Position numbers and translations under genes: made by a program. Positions 11,551 through 23,500 of a stretch of DNA of 64,000 bases are shown here, one piece after another (position 1 is the first letter of the stretch; every line of letters starts with the position of its first letter). Location: contig NC_088776.1 of the NCBI RefSeq assembly GCF_954871325.1, positions 41,620,569 to 41,684,568 of the forward strand. Reading direction: 5' to 3'. Origin of the DNA: Gordionus sp. m RMFG-2023. Its lineage: Eukaryota > Nematomorpha > Gordioida > Chordodea > Parachordodidae. The notes under the pieces were generated by a model. That model had not been told where the DNA came from and did no database searches. It saw only the letters and a list, made by a program, of their open reading frames with translations.

Positions 11551-14500
11551 ATGGATATTTTAAACCCAGCTGATAAAGAAATAAAAAATATAGAGGTTAA
11601 AATAGAAAATTTAGATCGTTCACTAGAAAAAATATTTGATGAGACAATATTAAATCTATATAAAACAAAGGAATTTATTAAAGGTTATTATATATTCAAT
11701 AACATGAATTAAACTGTCAATAAAGAGAATGGATCAATATCACTATCAAAATTTTTGGTATGTGAATATTTAAATCTTTTAAAAGATTCGTTATCGAAAA
11801 GTTCTACTGAGCACAAGGATATACATAGTTTAATTTCAAAATTTGGAAAAATAATTGAAAAAGTAAATATGTAATTTAACCTTAAAATATATGACATATT
11901 TAGAATTTTGTTTCAAATTATTATGATGCCTGCTTAGATCCAAATTTTGAAAATCCTACAAATATCAAAATTCTTAATGAAATGATCTGTGAACATTTTT
12001 TTAGACATGGAATATGCTTAATAGCTGATAATTTAATTCGAGTTTAAATGAAATGAATTATTTTAATAGATTTATATATTTTTTAGGAATCAAATATTGT
12101 ACTCAGTAAAGAACAAAAAGAACCATTTATTGAGTTAAATAATATACTGCAGTCATTAAAGCAAAAAGATTTACAACCAGCCATAAAGTTATTATAATAA
12201 ATTTAAAAACTCTTGGAATTTTTAATATTTTTTAGATGGACCAGTGATCATCATGAGGAGTTATTGGCAAAAAATAGTGATCTAGAATTTAAAATTCACA
12301 GACTATCTTTCCTAGAGATATTGTCTCTTTCATCAACCTCTAATGGTCTAAATTGCAATAATAGTTCAGAAACCCCAACTCTTAATCAAACTAAAATGGC
12401 CCTTATCTATGCAGCTAAAAAATTGACCCCATTTGCTAATTGCCAAATGAAAGAATTTCAAAAGCTTATGGGTTACCTTTTGTTTGCAAATAACCAAAAT
12501 AATGATTGTAATGATAAAGCCACTTCTGGAAATGAAAATAAAACAACAGCTATATCAAAATATGATGATTATGCTTGGGAAGAAATAGAGGAATTGTTTG
12601 TGAGAGAAGCTTGTGCACTATTAGGTTTCTCCACTGAAAGTCCATTGAGTGTCAGGTTTATTTCTACAGTGAAATCTCTCAAATGTGGACCTCTCCTTTT
12701 ACTGGTATCTCTCTGGCAAAAGAATATAATAAGTGTTCTATGTACAGTGGTAGATAAAAAAGAGGGGTCATATTCTTCCTTGAGAAATATTTTAAAACTC
12801 CCATATTAGGAAAATTATATATACTCTTTTAACTTTGAATAAATACACTTCATTGGCAAGTCAGTCTGACCAGTCAATTATGGTCAAATGATCAAAGGTA
12901 TTTTAGGCCTGTCAAAGTCATTCCATGTCAAATGAGCAAGAAAATTGAGATTTTCTGCCATCCACTTTCAATTTTCATTAAAATTTGCTATATTCTTTTT
13001 ATATCAAAAATGAAATTTAACTCATTAGCTATTATAAGATGTGTGATAATGGGATTAAAGATAAAAATTGGGGTTTTTTTGCCCCCTTCCAACACTAAAT
13101 AATAAGTTTTTATTAAAAAATAAATTAGTTTTTGTAAGAACATTAATAATCCACAAATTCCCAGACTGTTAAATTTTTTGTTCAATCTGACCAATAAAAA
13201 TTTTAAAAAAAGATTTGCCCATCATGGCCCGGCCATCAAAATTTTAAAGTTTGCCCTTTGATCATAAAATTAAAGTCCATGATGGTCTCTGCACTTAATT
13301 TCTGATTCATCCATCAAGTAAAAGGGATTTTCTGATTGCCTGTCAGCAAAAAGAGAAATATATATTTCCCTGGCATTCTTGTTAGATTATCTGCTAATTT
13401 TATTATAATATCATCCCCCTTCTTTCTCAATTATGGATTTTTTTTGCTTTATTTCATAATTTAAGCAGAAATTTTATATATAATCCATTTTTTAATTTAT
13501 ATTTTTCCTGATATACTAAATTATGTAATTGGAGATAATGAATGATAATAAAACATTTAATTTAGTTTTCATAATAATAAATATTTTTTGGAAATTTGTT
13601 TTTAATAAATTATAATAAGAAAACACAAAATACATTTTTTTTAATATTATTTTCTTTTAAATTTTAATTATGCAAAACATATATGTATATATTAGTGTAT
13701 TTATAAATAATTCAAATTTTTGATAACAGGATCTTAGAAGTTCCCTAAAATATATGTATAGGGAATTTTCACAGCAGACACACATTTTTATTTATTTATG
13801 CCCAAATAATCATGGATATATATTTCTATTTCTGCAATATATTTTAAAATATATGAGATGCACTTTTCTAATATGATAAATAGAAGAACTAAATATCTTG
13901 TTTGTATGAGTTTAGTATCTGCCAAGTTATCTGTTGGTAAGGTGCCAGACTTATGGTAACAGGTATGTCCAAACAAATCAAACTGTTGATTAATTAATAT
14001 ATTAAATAAGTATTTATTTTTTAATCTCAAATGAAATTATAAAAACATGTCCAAAACATAAATTTTTTTATAAATTTTAAAAGTTTAACATACGATTTTA
14101 TTAAAATTTGTGAAAGTTTTGTAACTTTTTGAATTTTTTTAATGATGTTTTGGACACAGCCTAATAAAGAAAATTTTGTCAACATATATTTTTTGTTATT
14201 TTTTTTTAAACTCTCCTCAAAAAATTTTTGGAGCTGAGTCTGATATATTATATTGACTATCTCTATCTTTACCAAAAATAACAGCATGTAAATGATGGAT
14301 CTTATTAGAGATCAGTATTGGATGGCTTTGTGCAAAATATTACGAGCTTAGTTCACAAACTTTTTCATAAAATTGTAAGGGGTTGGTTTGGGGAGACCGG
14401 CCCGCGCCTACCACTAGATCTTATATACATTTCATATTTTTACTCTATAAACATTTTGCCCGACATGTCTAGTGATATTATTTGGACGAAACCTAGTTCA

Positions 14501-17500
14501 ATTCTAGTCAATAAAAATTTACTATACAAATTATTTTGATATCACCATTACTATAATGGTAAATGTTTAATACAGTTTTTCATGTGGAGTAAAAGCTTAC
14601 CCAGCTCTTTTAAACATCAAGCAAATGATGCAACAAAGACATGTGACTGGTGTTTGGAACTCTCATGTTAAGGATGAATTACCGGTAAATATAAACTTAT
14701 TAATTATTATGTATTAAATTAAAACAAATTTAAGTGAAACCTTTAAAATGACTGACTGTCTTTAGACATTGTAAGTTAACATGCAATAAATACAAAAACC
14801 ATGTAAATTTGTTAAAATAATTTCTATAGTAACCTAATCATGACCACCATAACTCATAAATTAACTTCCCATAAATCATTACTTTATGTAGTCTATACTG
14901 CATTGGTTATATAACTGATATTAAATTTAAAACATTTGAAGGAAGCAAGAAGTAAGAAAAAAAGAAGGAAAGAAAGCTTTTTATATTATAAAAAAACTTG
15001 GCGATGAAAATCGATCAAAAATAAGAGAAAAAAAATATTTATTTTGTCAAAACAAGGTGGAAGTAGATTTAGGCACCGAATGCAGATTTCACTCAATCTT
15101 TGCTTGCCCTATCTTACGTCAACAGAGCAATTCTTCCAATCCTCCTATGAGGCTAAAGTGTGGCCACGTTATATCGCGGGAGGCTCTTAATAAATTGGCC
15201 AATGTGTCCAAGTATAACGATTTAAATTTTTTTTGATGATTGAGAAATGAGCCTTTTTATAACGCCTGTGTGTTTTAAAGTAGTCAGGCTTAAAAAAAAC
15301 TGTTATAATCTTGTAAATTTTCTGAATTCCTTCTTTTTTTTTTAAAAACTCCCACAAAATTAAACAATGAAATCTTCTTTTACACGTTTTATTTATGTGT
15401 TTCTATAAAAATTATATATGCACAGTGTATGATAGAAAAAGATTAAAGAAGAATATAAATACATGGAATATTAAATTTTTACTGCTGCTTTTCAATTTAA
15501 AATAAGAATTGAGTAATTTTCTAATTATCCGCTAAAAATAAGTTGCTAATATATAAAGGGATTTGAAAAATCGCATAAAAGCATTATTTGCCTTGGTTAA
15601 TTTTAACAAATTGGCATATTTTTTTCCCTCATTTTAAAATGGTTGCAATTAAGCGATATTTATCTAAGTGTTGAGATTGTACAGCTAAATAGAGGCTGAG
15701 GACTGTAAACAAAATAAAGGATTATAATTTTTATTCTTTATTACTTCAAAAACAAATTATATTAATTTTCTAAAACACATTAAACGCGAATATAATATTA
15801 ATAACGAAAAATAAATTATAATGAATATTTCTATTAACTAAATTATTTACAATAAAAAATCTTTTTAAACAACAAATTACAAATATTCTTTTTAGAATAT
15901 ATAAATACAACACTAAGGAGTTTCGATTGTATAAGGAATCTCTCATTAAAGGCTTAAAATGTCTTCTCCCTTAAAAATAATGACTTATATACCTCTATAT
16001 ACATTACAATATTGAAAAAAATTCTCAAACATTTTCAAAATTTTCCAGATGCATTCCGTTTTACAGCATATGTCTACTCTTTAGATTAAAGACGGCCAAT
16101 GGTTTCGTTTCTCTGATTGAGACCTTTGAATCAAAGCCGCCGTGGTTTATTCAGTCTTTGTAATTGGTTTTTTATTCGGTCTCAGACAGTCCAGATTATT
16201 ATTAATCTTGCTATAGGCAAATTATTATATTTTATTTGGAAAAAAAAAAAATTGCTGGTAACATTATCCAAACACCGCTTTGAAAATACGTTCTGTCTGG
16301 AAATTTAAAATATGCAAAGATGTTTTTTAATTGGGGAATTTCAGTTTTAAGGATCAAAAACACCCTCTCATTCATTAATTTTTAAATTCACAACGTTTAA
16401 AATATTGGTCCTTATGGTGATTTATTAAAAATTACTCCGCTACTCCTGAAAAACGTTATTAGAAAAAGTCATTATATAAGGTGCATCCTAACTTAACAGA
16501 AAAAAATAAGCCATATTTGTCGACATATTTTGTTTATTCCGCAAAGACTGACACTTTTTAAATGAGCTTTGCAGGGCCGTAGCCACAGGGGCGGGGCAGG
16601 CCCTCTTAAAAAAATTTTTGCCCCCAAAAATGGCCCTCATATATTTCCCCCTCCCCCCCCCCCCCAAAAAAAAAAATTTTTTTTGTAATTGATTATTTTT
16701 ATATTTTTAAAATAAATTTTAAATATTGATTCAAAAAACATGTCTTGTTTGTAAATTTCTTCCTATCCTGTTTTATTTTTTTCCAATAATAAATCATCAT
16801 TCATTCGTATTTTATTTTTCACGTGTGTTTGCGTATAACATTATATAGGCGCTTAATTATAACGTTTAAGTTGTAGTTATTTCAATGATAATTATTTTAT
16901 TAATTATGGTTCAATGACAATATTATTATCTTTTGAAGGTCTCTGATATAGATCTGGGTGCAAATCATAAAAAACCGATTGATATATATATATTTAAATT
17001 ATTCCTCACCCCCCAAAACCTCGAACCCCCACTTAGAGTGATAATTATTTACAATCAAAATCTAAAGAAACAGATTGATACCGATCCGTAAATATTTATT
17101 AAAATAAAAACGGTTCTTATTAAATTTTTATAAAATTTGGTAATTATATTGTGCAGTGTTGTTAAATAGCAGGATTTGGGCAGATTTTTAAAAATGGTTC
17201 GATTAAGATCTTAGACAAAATAATATTATCTAAGCCCGATATAACCAGTTATTTGAAACAGCGGTGAACATTTTATCATTATAAAGAAAATAGTGAGATA
17301 ACAACAAATTAACCGTAAATCTTTACGATCTTAAATCAAGATTTCATGATATTTCTTAACATACAGGAGCTACCTTTCCGTGGGACTGGTTCAACAAAAA
17401 TTACGGATGCTGCAAATGTAGAAAACATAATTTATTCTTTCTGGACTAATTATAGTAATGTTTTCATACACCATCCAAAAAGATCCTGTTAAATAAAAAT

Positions 17501-20500
17501 ACGAAATTTATATACAAAAATACGTGATATACATCACCCAGATTCAAAAAGAAGTAATATCTATTATGATAGATATGGTGCCTGATTATATTTCAGATAA
17601 ATATAATAAAAGTGAGATGCCTTAATTTTTGTCTTAAATCTGATGTGACAAAAGATGCATCAGATTGTAAAAACCCAAGAATAATTATTAATATTTTTTC
17701 TGGAGAAGTCCAAGAAAATTTAATAGGGATTATTAATTTACAGTGTCTTTCTGCTGAAAGCATAACTAATGGCATTTTAAAGCAACTTAATGAGTTAAAT
17801 ATTAATTCAACGAATATGATAAACCAGGCATATGATGATGCAAACGTTATGTATGGCCGAAATGGTGGAGTGCAAACCCTACTTCAAAAAATAATTAAAT
17901 TGCTACAACCACATGTTGCATCTTGTGGTTCAAAATTGGTATAATAATATTGTTATCATTTCTAATTTTTTTAAATTTATTCAATGCATTGCATAATTTT
18001 TTGGGCGGTCTAACGTATCCTGTTAATATGCAGGCCATACTCTTAAGAGACTTTTAGGCCAAAGGTGGACTGGTCATAAACATCTCGCATCATTTATTTA
18101 ATTTTGAGGCTATTGGTGAAGTATTAGTTTACTTTTCTAAAAGAACTCTTAATTCAGAGGTTTCCACTCATGATTTTGTCGAAGCCTCTGGTTTTTTATC
18201 TCAATACGTTAATATAAATTACGTTATATTAGCCATTATAATTTATGAGATATTAATAACAATAGATCCACTATATAAGTATCTACAGTCAGTAGGTACT
18301 TATCAAGTGGATGCTAAAAATTATATTGATTCCACTATCAATATATTTAAAAAATATAAGAAGCAATAATTCTATTGATTTGATTAGAATAAAGGCTGAA
18401 AAACTTTAATCTCACTCCCCACAAATTATCAAGAATACGTAAAACGCCTATAAATTTTCAACATTTTTTAGTCGAGACCAAATTATAATTTGATTGTGAA
18501 AAAGACTCCAATTGGAGTTCTTTAAAAAGGAATTATTGATTACTTTGTTGATAATTTATTAGATAGATTTACACAAGATGATTATGATCTTCTATCAAGT
18601 TTTAATGCATTGTCCCCCTTTGATAGTGATTATTTTATATCGGACAAAATGGCCTGTTTATTAAACTTAAATATGGAAATTTTACATCATGAAATGAAAA
18701 TAGCTAAAGGATTATTAGCTGCAGAAGTTAAAGAAACACATAATTTTGGAAATAACCTAAATATTATGTATAAAAAAAATATCATCATGCATTTAAAGAA
18801 TTGTATAATATAAATGCTACTCAGCAGCCATCATCAACCAAAGGCTTGTGTGGCTTCTTTTTCTGTAATAAAGAGAGTTCTATCGAGCACTAGAGGGTCG
18901 ATGAAAAAAGATCAAATGTAAGCAAAATTTAGTATTGATGACTTATGAAAAAAAAATAACACAAAATTTATCCTTTAATTCATTTATGTTAAAATTTAAA
19001 AATAAGAAATTGTCTTATTATATTATAGTATTATTTTGTATGTCCATATTATAGTAGTGCTGTAAACATTTTAAAAATCGAACGCGTTCAACGTTCATTG
19101 ACAAAAATCGAACGCGTTCACGTTCAAATTCAAAAAAAGGAACGCGTTCAAGTTCATGAACGCGTTCATACGTTCAAAATTTTATGATAAATTTTTTTTA
19201 AAATTTAATTTGATATAAATAAATGCCTTATATTTTTCAACACAATATATTAGCCATGAGAAAAAATAATAGTTTTATTTTGATAATATAATTATAAATA
19301 CAATATAATAGAGCGATAAAAAAATAAATTTATAAAAAAATTTTCTTATTAATTTTTAATAATAATTGCTTTTCAAAATTTTCATCTGATAGGCATGAAC
19401 GCTTGTCAGTTAATACAGCGTTAGCTATACTAAAAACTCGCTCAACAGGGGCAGATGAAGGGATTGCGGTGTTATACTTGATAAATAATTCTTTTAAAAG
19501 GGGGAATTTATTAAAAACATTTAATGTTTTATCCATTGTTTCAAAAAATTGAGCTATGTTATCATCCTCTAATCTGCCTTCTTCTTCCTCGTCAAAAAAA
19601 AAGGATATCTCGGAATTGATTTTAAAACAGTGAAATATTTTTGATATTTGGGCCATGGTAATTCTAATTCATCTAATATTGAATTTTGATTTTCAGAATC
19701 TGATGATGAAATATTTATATCCATGCAAATGCTAATCTATTAAATTAAAATATAAAATATTCAAATTAATAAACTTTAATCTTATCTTCTCTAGCAGTAG
19801 CACTATGGTACGTTAATTGCAATATGAAAGAGGAAAAAGTAAAAACAGCTGATTAAAAAATATAAGACTTTTTGTTAAAAAATTGGATTAAATATTAATT
19901 TTTCAAATAAATAAAAATATAAGACTTTTTTGTTAAAAAATGCGGATTAATATTGATTTTTCAAATAAATAAAAATAAAAAGTGTTTTTAAAATTGAACG
20001 AACGTAAAATTGAACGCGTTCATCAAAGAAAAGGAACGCGTTCACGTTCAAAGTTCGTCAAAAAAAAAGGAACGCCGTTCATCACCTTTTTTCAAAAAAA
20101 CGAACTTCGTTCACGAACGCGTTCGTTTACAACACTATATTATAGTACTATTTTGTATTCATATAACATTAAAAATTTTTTAATAAAAATAGCAAAAAAT
20201 TTATATAAATGCTTAAATATTTGTTTTATTTAAAAAAAAAATAGTGACCCCCCTAAGTAAGCAGCTCCCCCCCTAACTGAAAATTCCTGGCTACGGCCCT
20301 GGAGTTTTGGGATATAATTTTAAAGTACCGGTTTTCTAAAGCCTTTTAAGTATCAACTGTAGCCTCTAAATTAATAATTATGGGAGGTACATCAATGCTC
20401 GTAGAAAATCATAAATTTCTACTATGTTAATCAAGATATCAATATCCACATCTTCAAAATCTTTATCCCTTTCACAACTTTTATTCTCAAACATTCTAAA

Positions 20501-23500
20501 AATACAAAGTTATATATAATTTTAAAATGATTAATTTAGAATAACCTGAAAGTCTTCACAAAGTTTCTACCATTGTCAGTAATGGTTTTTACTACCTTAT
20601 GGATTTTAAAACTTCTATGTATATCAGTTATAATCTTGGTCAAGACTTCAATGTGTGCTTATTTTCAACATGTTTAAGGCTATGATCAGGCAACGTATTC
20701 AGGAATTTTCAACTGGGGAAGGGAGGTGATTTTATTAGTATTAAAATCATTTTTTGGAGATTAAAAATTTATTAGAAGTAATCATCATATAAAACTTATT
20801 AAAACCAGTCATATTTGAAAATATGATAATTTCAAACACAAATAATAAAATATTGGTAAATACAAAATATTAAGAGCGAATATAATACGGTTAAAAAATA
20901 TTATAGCTATATAAACCGGTATGTAAATCACAATAAAATATAAAATTAAACATTTTATAATGATTTAAAGAGTTAGTCAAAATATCGTTCATAAATGAAA
21001 ATTTAATCTTCTTTGCTATTGCGCCAATTTTTTAATAATTTGTTTTGTGTTAGGGATTAGATCTCGATGAGTAAAGGTAGTCTATTCAATCAATTTTAAG
21101 ATGTCATACTTTTGATATAGGTTTTTATGTAATTAAGGAAGGTCCTCCCATTTGTGTTTGTATTAATTGGTATCATTGCCAAATATACAGTCATTTTTGG
21201 AAAACTTATAAAATATATTTTAAAGTATGCAATGCTTTTACTGTATTTCTTGGAAGATTATCTACAAAAATGAATCTTTTATACCATTTAAATTGTGAAA
21301 TTAATTGGCCTTTAGATACATTTATATCATCTGAATAAAATTTAGCTAAATATTTAATTTTTCAATATCAAGATCTGATATATCCTCAGATCAGAGGAAG
21401 TTATGAAATATGGTATTTGTAAATGTGATAATTCACAAATCGTTCATTGATTTGAGTCAACTAAATCCAAAAGTGGAATAGAAACGGATATTTTATTACA
21501 TTCCTCAATTGAGTCCACATAAATATTAGAACGATTTTTTTGTTGGTAAAGTCGAGGCTTGTGAATCTCAAAATCATATATTTCGCTCCACCTCAACAAT
21601 CACATAAATCTCGAGAAATTTCTGATTGATATTATCTCTTGGTCTTCTAAAGTTGTAATATAATAATATTCACGTCAGCTTTGAAAAATATTGCATAAAA
21701 TTGTTGTGTAATAAATAATTTATTAATACATTCCAATGAAAAAAATCGACAGTCATTAAATTTAATAATGTATTAGCTTCAAATCAAATATGTGTTTCAG
21801 ATGATTCTGATTTCTTTAAGGGCATACAAACTAGGCTCTTCTAGATTCAAAAAAATGCGATAACAGCAAAATGTAAGAAAGTAAAACTTTAAATTATCGT
21901 CAGATAAAATATTAATATCAAGAAATAAATATTTAAATTAATTTGAACTTTTTGCAAATATTTAACATAGAATATAACCCTATTTGAAATAGAATACTTT
22001 GCAATTCACAATTCGTGAAGCTCTTTTATATTTTATCAAAAATTTTTGCTATAGGGCGGGGGATTTCTCCCTCTCTCCCACCCCCTCCCGCTGGCTACGC
22101 GTCTGGCTATGGCTGCAGATTATTGGAATGATTTCGAGTCGATTCAATGAGCTTTTACAGCTAAAAATTGCTTTATTAAGATCCACCTCGTTTAGAAAAA
22201 ATATTTACTGTAGGAAGGAGATGGACATTTTATTTCATCCAATTCAGTATCATCTACATCTGATAACTATTATAAGTTATGATTGTATAATTATATTTGC
22301 ATAACGATAAGTATAACGATTTAATTTTCTGACAGTTTTTTTATTATTATTAATTAAGATTCGAATATTCATGATTTAAGTTAAAAAATTTTTTTTATGA
22401 TATTCAATTTTGTTGAATTATAGTATATTTTGCAAAATTTTTTATTTTTTATTTGTAAATTTAGTATGTGAATTTGTCTATAAATAATTTATTATATAAA
22501 GATATGCCAAATTATATTTTGCAACCATATTTTTATTATTAATTTCCAAGTCAATAAAATTTTAATAAATTCTCTTATATTATTCTTAATTAATTTTTAT
22601 TGGTACTAACTTAACGTTATCTCTTAGTCTACACGAATTAGAAAGGCTCAACATTTAAAATAACAATAGTTTCAAAAATTTTAATAAATATGGAAATCAT
22701 TCAATATTAAATTGATTGTTTAAACAATTTATGTAATATAATTACAATCTAGAGGAGCGGCATCCCAAAAAGGAGCTAACCACCGCTCCCGCCCCTGCTC
22801 CCGATTTTTAATATATAACGACGCTCCAGATGTTTTTAACGGCGCCCCATAAGCGCTCTTTAAAAACTCTACTTATTATGATCTTTGCCCCCTTTGACTA
22901 TATGCAGACCTATGCGCCGATAGTATTATCGGCGGCACAGTTTTTTTAAACGATCGGTTGGCGGCGGCGAAACGATTTGCCTCAAAAATCGGCGGCGGCG
23001 CGGCAGCATCAAATAATTATCTAACTTAAATTTTTAAATTATAAATTCATTGGAAACATTTTTAAAATAAAATTTATGCTTTATTATGTTTATAACTATA
23101 ATTTAACGATTTTATTAAGTTATAATTATCATGTATAAATAATATTTTATTTAGATTTATATAGGACATAATGTTGATCTTTTAGAGTTCAGAGTGAGCC
23201 CAACTATGGAAAATATACGCTCGCTGGGTGTGCGTTTAGCTAGAACGCACAGGACCTTTCTAGCTAGTATTGAAAGTTCAGGAAGATCCAATGCTCTTAT
23301 CTTCCAAAAATATAAGACATCTTTTATCTCTAAATTATAAGGCGAAAATAATGAATGCACTCTTTTTCTAGACTAGTTAAATAATCTTGTTGTTCCAGGC
23401 TAGGATCCAAAAGTGCTCGTAACACCTAAGTAAAAAATAGAACAAAGAGAAATAATATTTAAAAAACACTAATTTATGTATTTTTAAATAGTACCTGAAG

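Noticed and set aside
12656-12809. Reading the exon-5 continuation as the true RMND5 C terminus
   Set aside because: It can be loosely aligned to the RMND5 tail, but exons at 14576, 15057 and 24455 match the family far better and join in phase. Kept only as a possible alternative end.
13788-14287. Two adjacent - strand open frames in RMND5 intron 5
   Set aside because: Low-complexity Lys/Ile/Asn composition, no family resemblance, opposite strand to the gene.
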